Source: Acidimicrobiia bacterium (GTDB lineage Bacteria; Actinomycetota; Acidimicrobiia; IMCC26256; JAGPDB01). Taken from it: a DNA stretch of 35,388 nt. The notes beneath the pieces are model-generated. The model searched no databases, was not told the DNA's origin, and saw nothing but the letters and a program-made list of their open reading frames with translations. The translations under genes were made by a program, and so were the position numbers. The stretch covers positions 1-35,388 of the forward strand of contig JAGPDB010000020.1 in the NCBI GenBank assembly GCA_018057765.1. Direction: 5' to 3'. Positions within the stretch are counted from its first letter, which is position 1. Every line of letters starts with the position of its first letter. Positions 27,408 to 34,180 of the stretch are shown in pieces.

Positions 27408-27577
27408 TAGTTTTGTGGTGCAATGTCGAGACTTTCAACGCTAATAGTTGATGTAACAGGCCATTGTTCATGGATTTTGTCTATTGTGGATTCTTTAGTG
27501 ATTTCTGTTGAAGAGTCAATAGATTCAATTTGTGGGAATAAATGATCCCAAGCTGTTTGTGTATCAATATTTATAAA
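27395..27577 (-). pseudogene. In-frame continuation beyond the APS-kinase-like stop
   Basis: Directly after the TAA at 27580-27578 the same frame stays open for 60 codons on the minus strand, ending TGA at 27397-27395. The translation (for example NIDTQTAWDHLFPQI, then HEQWPVTSTISVES) has protein-like composition and contains no start codon. It fits a former C-terminal extension cut off by one stop, or a chance open frame. It overlaps the end of purL by 13 bp. Confidence 0.35.
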
Positions 27578-28081
27578 TTAAGTAAAAAGCCCACGTAGCT
27601 CTAAAAAAGAAATTATTTGTGCAGCACTTGCAACTTCGTCTCTGTCATGGGTTAAAACTCTAAGTTCTGGTGCTATAGGTTTGCTGTAATCAACTGCTGC
27701 ATCGGATCCTTTGCGTTCAATGCAGAGGTCTTGTGGCGTATCTATAAATACTTCAACAAAATTATTGATATTAACTCGAGTTTCTTCCGCCGCGTCTGTC
27801 CACGTAGTGTCTGCTACAACAATAGAAGTTACACCATGTTTTGCAAGCAATGTTGAAATCCAACCTAAACGTCTAGTATCAGTAGTGCCATCTCCAACGA
27901 GTCTTGGGCCCAAATCTAATGAACGGGCTACTGAATCACGTTCAAGTAATTCGCATACAATATTGCGTCGTGTGAGTTCTCCATATACAAGTCGTGCCAA
28001 AGTATGCTTGCCAGAACCAGGCCGGCCACTTAGCCAAATGCAATAACCTACGTGTGGGTTGGCTTCATTATCTAAAATCAC
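27578..28081 (-). CDS. APS-kinase-like P-loop protein
   Basis: A 167-residue protein resembling adenylylsulfate kinase (CysC). It has YCIWLSGRPGSGKHTLA as P-loop, the RDSVARSL region, RRLGWISTLLAKHGVTSIVVAD, and the strand FVEVFIDTPQDLCIER. GTG 28081 is chosen because a TATTCT -10 box ends 6 nt upstream; the frame is open to TTG 28129, which has no initiation signal. The P-loop has His instead of Ser (GKHT) and the region after RDSVARSL is shortened compared with CysC, so the activity may differ. No ATP sulfurylase or PAPS reductase is nearby. The frame continues past the stop for 60 codons, so the gene may be truncated. Confidence 0.6.
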   Translation of the reverse strand: MILDNEANPHVGYCIWLSGRPGSGKHTLARLVYGELTRRNIVCELLERDSVARSLDLGPRLVGDGTTDTRRLGWISTLLAKHGVTSIVVADTTWTDAAEETRVNINNFVEVFIDTPQDLCIERKGSDAAVDYSKPIAPELRVLTHDRDEVASAAQIISFLELRGLFT

Positions 28082-28087
28082 AAATAA

Positions 28088-28093
28088 AGAATA
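28088..28093 (-). promoter_or_regulatory. Candidate -10 box, leaderless APS-kinase-like gene
   Basis: TATTCT on the minus strand ends 6 nt before the GTG at 28081. It is the main reason for choosing this start. Confidence 0.4.
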
Positions 28094-28199
28094 CCGCCTG
28101 TTGGGGTAACTTCGCCTATTAGCTACCAATTATTCTTGGGCTTTGTCCCAATGCCAGAGTCGGATTTATACAGGACACAGGTAATCCAGAAGGTAACTC

Positions 28200-28227
28200 T
28201 TGACTTTACTTCCTTGCTTTTTATGGT
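28200..28227 (+). promoter_or_regulatory. Candidate upstream promoter of a tandem pair
   Basis: TTGACT (28200-28205) and TATGGT (28222-28227) are spaced by 16 bp. The arrangement repeats the stronger promoter 44 bp downstream. Confidence 0.35.
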
Positions 28228-28243
28228 CTCGGCAGTAAATGGC

Positions 28244-28272
28244 TTGACAAAAAATGAAATGGCATATATGGT
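28244..28272 (+). promoter_or_regulatory. Promoter of the small Pro-rich protein gene
   Basis: A perfect TTGACA (28244-28249) is followed after 17 bp by TATGGT (28267-28272). The start site would be near 28279, leaving an 18-nt leader with AAAGGA (28286-28291) before ATG 28297. This is one of the two best -35/-10 pairs in the window. Confidence 0.65.
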
Positions 28273-28296
28273 AATAAAAGATACTAAAGGATTAAT

Positions 28297-28635
28297 ATGA
28301 ATCTCCAATAATTGATAACTCGGCTTCGGGTAACAGGAGCAGGCCTTTTTGCCTTAGGCATGGGCGCCTTTTTTATGAGCAATCACACTAAAGTTGATCC
28401 TGAGCCCATTTCTCCTGGTGATACTCCAGCCCAAATGGTTAATAAGCCTGAAGCTAGCACCAGTGCTCTTTATGGTGATGTAGGGAAAGCACTATTAGGA
28501 TCTAGTTTTGCAATAAATGTCGCTGCTATTGGTACCAATAAAGTAAGAGACCCAAGTGGCGAGGTACCCACGAATGCACCGACACCTTCATCTCCTCCTC
28601 CTCCTCCTGGAGGCTTTGGTGGTCTAGATTTCTAG
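28297..28635 (+). pseudogene. Small Pro-rich membrane-anchored protein, interrupted at codon 5
   Basis: A strong promoter, an AAAGGA ribosome-binding site and ATG 28297 lead into MNLQ and then an in-frame TAA (28309-28311). The same frame then stays open for 107 codons. The remaining protein has a hydrophobic helix (LRVTGAGLFALGMGAFFM), a polar stretch, a second weakly hydrophobic part (ALLGSSFAINVAAIG), and a Pro/Gly-rich end PSSPPPPPGGFGGLDF. It may still be translated by reinitiation at TTG 28312, which directly follows the stop. A CAA to TAA change would explain the interruption. I do not recognise the family. A sequencing error is possible. Confidence 0.5.
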
Positions 28636-28750
28636 AAAGTACCGCAATTAATTATCTTATATAAAATAGTAATTCGAATAGTGTCCATCAAGCTATTATT
28701 ATTTGGTACTCTAACGAACCTCTAATGAAAGCAACTTAGATGGATACTCT

Positions 28751-30028
28751 ATGATGAAGCTAAGAATGCAACTTCGAACACAACTGCGTTGGCTTATTTA
28801 CACAATTCCCATTGGGATATTGGCCGGGCTCTCATCTGCACTTTTTTTGTATGTTTTAGATTGGGTTAGTGAAATTCGAATTGAAAACATTTGGTTAGTT
28901 TATCTATTGCCATTAGCAGGATTTTTTATTGGTTATATATATTTTAGATATGGTGGAGAATCTTCCAAGGGTACGAATTTAGTTATAAACCAGTTACATG
29001 AACCAACAAAGCTTTTACCTCGTCAAATGGGCTTTTTCGTTATGGTGGGGACTTGGCTCAGTCACCTATTCGGTGCATCAGTCGGACGTGAAGGTACTGC
29101 ACTACAACTTTCATCGAGCCTTGCTGAAATGTTTTTTTCGAAGTTAAAATTATTAAAAGAAAATGACAAATCTAGAAAAGTAATTTTAGTTTGTGCAAAA
29201 GCTGGTGGATTTGGCGCCGTGTTTGGTATACCTTTAGCCGGCGCAATTTTTGCTTTAGAAGTACAAAAAATTGGAAAACTAAAAATTGAATTGATTTTAC
29301 CCGTGCTTGCAACATCGTTTATAGGTAACTATATGGTGCTATTAACTGGTTATCATCATTTCGACTATCCAAATATAAGTTTTTCTTTTAATGACCATTT
29401 GAGCATTTCATTTTGGGCAAAGATACTAATTTTAGGTATCATTTTTGGTATTACTAGTAATATTTTTTCGCTATCGATTCGATTTTTACAAAAAAACTTT
29501 TCTAACAAAATAAAATATTCTCCATTGCGACCATTCATCGGCGGAATCATTTTGATAATTGCTTTCTATGGTTTCGGAAGCCAATACCAAGGCCTGTCTA
29601 TATCGTTAATTAAAGACGCAATGTATGGGAACAACGTTGCACTTAGCGTTTTCGCAATTAAAATCCTTGTCACAGTAATTGCATTGAGCTTTGGATTTAT
29701 CGGGGGAGAGGTAACTCCACTATTTGTTATTGGGGCTACACTAGGCGCAGGTTTAGCTTATAGCTTTGGAAGATTTTTCAAAATGGACGTGGCTTTTATC
29801 GCTGCTCTCGGTTTAGTAGCAGTATTTGGAGGTACTTCGAATACACCAATCGCCAGTGCAGTAATTGGAATGGAGCTCTTTGGCGTGGCTATTGCCCTGC
29901 CAGTTTTGTTGGCTTGTTGTGTATCATATATGTTCTCGGTTGAAAAAGGTATTTACCACGCCCAGGCACGACCACATCATTTTAAGATAATAAATTTCAT
30001 AGGTAATAGAATGAAATCTATTCTTTAG
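28751..30028 (+). CDS. CLC-family anion transporter, fluoride (CLC-F)-like
   Basis: A 425-residue polytopic CLC protein with about ten hydrophobic segments. The gating-glutamate motif is GREGT (112-116, E114). The first selectivity region reads KGTNLVI (G74-N76) where chloride-type CLCs have GSGIP, and it is followed by HEPTKLLP. The stretch GGEVTPLFVIGATLG also resembles the CLC-F branch, which exports fluoride in exchange for protons. No CBS domains are present. Fluoride export is inferred from these motifs; no fluoride riboswitch is seen in the 115 bp upstream. The start is ATG 28751 or 28754; a poor -10-like TACTCT lies just before. Confidence 0.8.
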   Translation: MMKLRMQLRTQLRWLIYTIPIGILAGLSSALFLYVLDWVSEIRIENIWLVYLLPLAGFFIGYIYFRYGGESSKGTNLVINQLHEPTKLLPRQMGFFVMVGTWLSHLFGASVGREGTALQLSSSLAEMFFSKLKLLKENDKSRKVILVCAKAGGFGAVFGIPLAGAIFALEVQKIGKLKIELILPVLATSFIGNYMVLLTGYHHFDYPNISFSFNDHLSISFWAKILILGIIFGITSNIFSLSIRFLQKNFSNKIKYSPLRPFIGGIILIIAFYGFGSQYQGLSISLIKDAMYGNNVALSVFAIKILVTVIALSFGFIGGEVTPLFVIGATLGAGLAYSFGRFFKMDVAFIAALGLVAVFGGTSNTPIASAVIGMELFGVAIALPVLLACCVSYMFSVEKGIYHAQARPHHFKIINFIGNRMKSIL

Positions 30029-30075
30029 GTCGAAATATAGTCAGTGTCGCATTTGTCTTATTTTGATTTTTGTTT

Positions 30076-30081
30076 TATAAT
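30076..30081 (+). promoter_or_regulatory. Candidate -10 box of the lipoprotein gene
   Basis: A consensus TATAAT ends 8 nt before the ATG at 30090. No Shine-Dalgarno sequence is visible, so the message is leaderless or nearly so. Confidence 0.4.
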
Positions 30082-30089
30082 TATACTTC

Positions 30090-30953
30090 ATGAAAAATTT
30101 AGCCAAAAGAAGAATCGCGCCTATTTTTACAGCTGTTGTATTGGGTTTTTTTACTTCATGTTCTTCTCCTGTCGAAGGTCAAGTTACGGGTTTTGATGAG
30201 ACTACAGAAACCGATGTTATAGGTGATAGATGGGAACCGGGATTAGCTGACACTATGCCCGAAGAAGGGCCGGACGTAAAGGGACGAAAAGTAGTTTGGA
30301 AAGGCAAAAAATCTAAAACAGATCCAAGACTTAAAAGTAATTTTGATGACAAAGTGATAAAAGATGTAAAACCGAACTGGGTCAAATTTAATAATGCGGA
30401 TACTTTACCTAGTGGAGAAGTTCGTAAACTCGAATTAGAAAAAGTAGTAGATAGATGTCAAGCTGTAGAAGACGGATTCTTCGAAATAGGCATAAACGAT
30501 CCTGACTGTTGGGGTAAATTATGTTTTGCAGAAAAAGACGAACATTGTGAACCTGTATATGAGACCAAATACGACTATGAAATTCTTGTTGGCTATATCT
30601 ACCAACAGCGTTATTACAGTTTTGTAAAATTAAATCATTTAGCAGACCTTGGTACTTGTACACCTATACCTGTTTCAAAACCTAATAAACCAGAGTTTTC
30701 CAGAACAAATATAAAATGTATTAATTCATATGAACCCAACGTTAATAAAACTACTGATAAAGAGCAATACCTCATATTTGTTGAAGAACAAAAGGGTGAC
30801 AAACGTTTTTGTATGGTTGTTGATGAGGATGTTTATCGGCAAGCTAAACTAGGTGCCAATATTAAAATTAATGTAAGTGACGGAACATTTGAACTCGCTT
30901 TACCTGATCCTGTCGAAGCTCAATTTAGCTTCGAATTATGTCCTGTCTTATAA
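30090..30953 (+). CDS. Putative lipoprotein
   Basis: A 287-residue exported protein. The N-terminus MKNLAKRRIAPIFTAVVLGF is a basic then hydrophobic signal, ending in FFTSC with lipid-acceptor C24. The mature part is soluble and charged. About seven cysteines (for example RCQAVEDGF, DCWGKLCF, HCEPVYE, GTCTPIP, KCIN, RFCMV, FELCPVL) suggest disulfides outside the membrane. I recognise no domain. It lies between the CLC-like gene and purF on the same strand, but its own -10 box and the purF -10 box suggest separate transcription. Confidence 0.75.
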   Translation: MKNLAKRRIAPIFTAVVLGFFTSCSSPVEGQVTGFDETTETDVIGDRWEPGLADTMPEEGPDVKGRKVVWKGKKSKTDPRLKSNFDDKVIKDVKPNWVKFNNADTLPSGEVRKLELEKVVDRCQAVEDGFFEIGINDPDCWGKLCFAEKDEHCEPVYETKYDYEILVGYIYQQRYYSFVKLNHLADLGTCTPIPVSKPNKPEFSRTNIKCINSYEPNVNKTTDKEQYLIFVEEQKGDKRFCMVVDEDVYRQAKLGANIKINVSDGTFELALPDPVEAQFSFELCPVL

Positions 30954-30991
30954 ACATTCCAAGGCATTCGTCAACAACAACACTAACAAGC

Positions 30992-30997
30992 TAGAAT
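30992..30997 (+). promoter_or_regulatory. Candidate -10 box, leaderless purF
   Basis: TAGAAT ends 7 nt before the purF ATG (31005); an overlapping TATAAT at 30997-31002 is too close to act. No Shine-Dalgarno sequence is present. Confidence 0.45.
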
Positions 30998-31004
30998 ATA
31001 ATTA

Positions 31005-32603
31005 ATGTGCGGAATTGTTGGCCTGTATTCTCCCGGTGAAATAACTTCAAGTCTTGCGTATTTAGGTTTATTTGCTTTACAACACCGCGGTCAAGAGTCA
31101 GCAGGAATTGCAACCAGTGATCGAGAAGAAATTACTATAGTAAAAGATATGGGACTTGTTTCTCATGCATTCGATGAAAGAAAACTTGCTCCACTCGACG
31201 GTGATATTGCTATAGGTCATGTTCGTTATTCAACCACGGGTTCTTCTCATTGGGAAAATGCGCAACCTTTATTTCGTTCTATTGGAGACATGGGTTTCAC
31301 TATTGCCCACAATGGAAATTTAACCAACACGGATAAATTACAAGAATTATTAGGACAATTTCCTGGTATCTCGCAACCTACATATGGTATCGATTCGACA
31401 TCTGATTCAGATTTAGTAGCACAACTTATTGAACGTGTTATGACTAAAAATGATGTAGAGGGATTGAATTCACAGTCCTCAATCACTAATGTGGACGACA
31501 GAATATCTTCACCATTAGAAATTGCTCTAGGTGAAGTTTTGCCTCAACTCGAAGGCGCTTTTTCAATGGTCTTCATGAATGAAGATACCTTAATTGGAGC
31601 TAGGGATGCGCAGGGTTATCACCCATTAGTTTTAGGAAAACTTGAAAATGGCTGGGCCTTAGCTAGTGAATCATGTGCTTTAGACATTATGGGCGCACAT
31701 TTTGTTCGCGATATTGAGCCAGGTGAGATGGTAATCATTAATGATGATGGAGTTACATCATTACGATTTATAGAAGCGCGACCGAAACTTTGTGTTTTTG
31801 AATTCGTTTATTTCGCCAGACCCGACACGCAACTATATGGTAAATCAGTACATGCTGTTCGCCAACGAATGGGTGAAGAATTGGCGCGTCAAGCACCTGC
31901 AATCAATGCAGACATGGTAATGCCTGTTCCAGAATCTGGTGTACCAGCAGCACAGGGTTTTGCTCGAGAAACTGGAATACCGTATGGTGATGGCGTCGTA
32001 AAAAATCGTTATGTTGGACGTACGTTTATTTCTCCCGACCAAAAAACGCGCGCTAAAAATGTAAAAATGAAACTAAATCCTATTCGTGAAAATATCGAAG
32101 GTAAATCGTTGGTAGTTATTGATGATTCAATTGTTCGGGGCACAACGACCAAAGCATTAATTGCGATGTTGCGTGAAAGCGGTGCGAAAGAAATTCATTT
32201 TCGCGTATCCTCACCTCCATACAGATGGCCATGCTTTTTTGGTATTGATACTGGTTCTCGTAACGAACTTTTGGCAGCGAATATGAGTGTTGGCGAGATT
32301 TGTGACTATATAGGTGCCGATTCATTAAGCTATCTGAACGTCGATGCAATGATACGAGCCACTGACTCATCACCCAATTCTTTTTGTACAGCATGTCTAA
32401 CTGGAAAGTATGATGTGGATGTTGCAATCGAGGTTGATGCTGACGAATTGAAACAAATTTCTGAAACTGAAACTGAAACAAGCTCAGGTTTCGTTCCAGT
32501 ATTTTTCTCAACTAAAGATAGTCATCCTGAGGCGACTTCGTCCTCTGGTTATCCTGAGCTAGCTAAGCCGGTCGAAGGATCTAACTCTAAAGGTGCATTT
32601 TGA
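31005..32603 (+). CDS. purF: Amidophosphoribosyltransferase
   Basis: Makes phosphoribosylamine from PRPP and glutamine, the committed purine step. The protein starts MCGIVGLYSPG, so C2 becomes the N-terminal nucleophile after Met removal, with no longer propeptide. The PRPP loop VVIDDSIVRGTT begins at about 371. Four cysteines match the [4Fe-4S] ligands of the Bacillus-type enzyme: C263 (KLCVFEFVYF), C410 (WPCFFGID), and C461 and C464 (CTAC). The enzyme should thus carry an oxygen-sensitive cluster. The last 50 residues are a polar, Ser/Glu-rich extension. It overlaps purM by 4 bp. Confidence 0.96.
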   Translation: MCGIVGLYSPGEITSSLAYLGLFALQHRGQESAGIATSDREEITIVKDMGLVSHAFDERKLAPLDGDIAIGHVRYSTTGSSHWENAQPLFRSIGDMGFTIAHNGNLTNTDKLQELLGQFPGISQPTYGIDSTSDSDLVAQLIERVMTKNDVEGLNSQSSITNVDDRISSPLEIALGEVLPQLEGAFSMVFMNEDTLIGARDAQGYHPLVLGKLENGWALASESCALDIMGAHFVRDIEPGEMVIINDDGVTSLRFIEARPKLCVFEFVYFARPDTQLYGKSVHAVRQRMGEELARQAPAINADMVMPVPESGVPAAQGFARETGIPYGDGVVKNRYVGRTFISPDQKTRAKNVKMKLNPIRENIEGKSLVVIDDSIVRGTTTKALIAMLRESGAKEIHFRVSSPPYRWPCFFGIDTGSRNELLAANMSVGEICDYIGADSLSYLNVDAMIRATDSSPNSFCTACLTGKYDVDVAIEVDADELKQISETETETSSGFVPVFFSTKDSHPEATSSSGYPELAKPVEGSNSKGAF

Positions 32604-33670
32604 CAAAAACAGACTCAACAACTTATGCGGTAGATATTGAAGCTGGCGAAGCCTCAGTTAAATTGATTCAAGATCATGTTAAATCTACTTATAATGAGAA
32701 CGTGCTTTCGAGTGGCGAGACAAGCTTTGGGGGATGTCTCGCCTTCGATCCTTTAGAATACAAGCAACCAGTTTTGGTTTCTGGTACAGACGGCGTTGGC
32801 ACAAAAAGCGAAATAGCTTTTGAGCTTGGAAAATATGACACTATTGGTATAGACCTAGTAGCAGCTAATGTTGATGACATAGCAGCCCAGGGTGCAAAAC
32901 CACTTTTCTTTCTTGATTATGTTGCAGTCGGAATAATGGACCCTGACGTAATGGAACAGATAGTTAAAGGAGTATCCCAGGGATGTCTTTTGGCAGATGT
33001 TCCACTAATTGGTGGTGAGATGTCGGATCATCGTGGACTCATAGAACCTGGACATTTTGATTTAAGTGGAACTGCTGTTGGTGTAGTTGAACGTACAAAA
33101 ATTCGTCCACAAAATATAAGTGAAGGCGATATTATTATAGGTATTGATTCACCAAATATTCGTGCAAATGGATTTACTTTAGTGCGAGATATATTTATTG
33201 GTGAGAAGGCAAAAGCGGCTCGTCCCCTTGATACTCCAGCATGGAAAGGTGCAGATATTTCACTTGGAGATGCTTTGATTGATCCTAGTGTAATTTATTC
33301 TTCTGTAATGCAAAAAATATATGCCGATACTCAGTGTGGTGATATCGTAAATGGTGTACATGGCTGTGCACATATTACAGGTGGTGGCATTAGAAGTAAT
33401 GTTGCTCGTGTGTTGCCTAAGAATCTTAATGCTCAAATTACTCGTGGCTCTTGGGAAGTACCACAAATATTTAGCGAGATTGCACGACATGGTAATGTTG
33501 CCTTAAGTGAAATGGAAAAAGTTTTCAATCTAGGTATAGGATATGTTTTAGTTGTAAATAAGGAGTCCGTTTCGAAAATTCAGCAAATAATCGAGACATC
33601 AGGACGTAAATCATATTTAATAGGTGAAATAGCTAAAGGCAATGGGAATGTCCTGCTAGATAACGCATAA
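32600..33670 (+). CDS. purM: Phosphoribosylformylglycinamidine cyclo-ligase (AIR synthetase)
   Basis: Closes the imidazole ring of FGAM to give AIR. The 356 residues contain SGTDGVGTKSEIAF, DLVAANVDDIAAQGA and the C-terminal GVHGCAHITGGGI typical of PurM. The TTG start overlaps the purF stop (TTGA) and AAAGGTG precedes it, so the two genes are translationally coupled. A start further in would remove conserved sequence. A small hairpin follows the stop. purF-purM followed by a BldC gene matches the gene order known in Streptomyces. Confidence 0.96.
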   Translation: MTKTDSTTYAVDIEAGEASVKLIQDHVKSTYNENVLSSGETSFGGCLAFDPLEYKQPVLVSGTDGVGTKSEIAFELGKYDTIGIDLVAANVDDIAAQGAKPLFFLDYVAVGIMDPDVMEQIVKGVSQGCLLADVPLIGGEMSDHRGLIEPGHFDLSGTAVGVVERTKIRPQNISEGDIIIGIDSPNIRANGFTLVRDIFIGEKAKAARPLDTPAWKGADISLGDALIDPSVIYSSVMQKIYADTQCGDIVNGVHGCAHITGGGIRSNVARVLPKNLNAQITRGSWEVPQIFSEIARHGNVALSEMEKVFNLGIGYVLVVNKESVSKIQQIIETSGRKSYLIGEIAKGNGNVLLDNA

Positions 33671-33676
33671 ATATGT

Positions 33677-33692
33677 TACCCATTTAGGGGTA
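33677..33692 (+). terminator. Weak terminator-like hairpin after purM
   Basis: TACCC (33677-33681) and GGGTA (33688-33692) form a short stem with a 6-nt loop, followed by TTTGT. The GGGGTAT arm could instead pair with ATACCCC at 33729-33735, so two alternative folds exist. Confidence 0.35.
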
Positions 33693-33747
33693 TTTGTATA
33701 TATTCAAATTATACTCGTATTGCGTAATATACCCCGAACTAGGCATT

Positions 33748-33776
33748 TTGCACATCGTAGATTAATGTACTATGAT
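33748..33776 (+). promoter_or_regulatory. Promoter of bldC
   Basis: TTGCAC (33748-33753) and TATGAT (33771-33776) with the ideal 17-bp spacer. The start site near 33783 gives an ~85-nt leader, which is long for this window. The leader region contains three TTAAC repeats (33778-33803). Confidence 0.6.
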
Positions 33777-33867
33777 ATTAACTTAAGTAATTAACAAGTT
33801 AACACTCGGCAATTGCAACGAATTAGCCCACAACGGGTAGATCGTATACAAAGGAAAAGGGGAAGCA

Positions 33868-34068
33868 ATGGCTACCAATTATGACGAAGAAGCTCTATTG
33901 ACTCCATCAGAAGTCGCAGCAATGTTCAGAGTGAATCCAAAGACGGTAACACGTTGGGCACGCTCAGGAAAAATTTCTGCTATCAGAACACTTGGTGGTC
34001 ACCGAAGATTTAAAGCTTCAGAAATCAAATCATTTTTAGCTGAAGTAGAGCAAGACGTAGAAGGCTAA
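33868..34068 (+). CDS. bldC: BldC-like DNA-binding regulator
   Basis: A 66-residue protein that is almost entirely a MerR-like winged helix: LLTPSEVAAMFRVNPKTVTR, then WARSGKISAIRTLGGHRRFK, then SEIKSFL. This is very close to Streptomyces BldC, which binds head-to-tail on AT-rich direct repeats and controls development. In a non-sporulating streamlined cell the targets must differ. AAAGGAAAAGGGGAAG precedes the ATG. It has its own promoter and a strong terminator, so it is monocistronic. Its position after purF-purM is conserved in Actinobacteria as I recall, and supports the name. Confidence 0.9.
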   Translation: MATNYDEEALLTPSEVAAMFRVNPKTVTRWARSGKISAIRTLGGHRRFKASEIKSFLAEVEQDVEG

Positions 34069-34116
34069 ACCTTCGCATACTTGTTGATACTAAATCTATC
34101 TGCAATATAATTTTTT

Positions 34117-34151
34117 AAAACCAGTTAACGGGGGATGTTGACTGGTTTTTT
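34117..34151 (+). terminator. Rho-independent terminator of bldC
   Basis: AAAACCAGTTAAC (34117-34129) pairs with GTTGACTGGTTTT (34137-34149) with one G-U pair and a 7-nt loop GGGGGAT, followed by more T. It is a strong intrinsic terminator 48 nt after the bldC stop. Confidence 0.88.
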
Positions 34152-34167
34152 CATGTTATATTTGAAA

Positions 34168-34173
34168 TATAAT
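34168..34173 (+). promoter_or_regulatory. Candidate -10 box, leaderless gene at 34181
   Basis: A consensus TATAAT ends 7 nt before the ATG at 34181, with no Shine-Dalgarno sequence between. It lies just beyond the bldC terminator. Confidence 0.45.
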
Positions 34174-34180
34174 TAAACAA

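Noticed and set aside
28082-28129. A 16-codon extension of the APS-kinase-like gene from TTG 28129
   Set aside because: It contains the -10 box that fits a leaderless GTG start at 28081 and has no initiation signal of its own.
28636-28750. Possible fluoride riboswitch upstream of the CLC-like gene
   Set aside because: I looked for the conserved GG..ATGG.GTTC pattern and did not find it; only a weak AGTACC/GGTACT pair is present.
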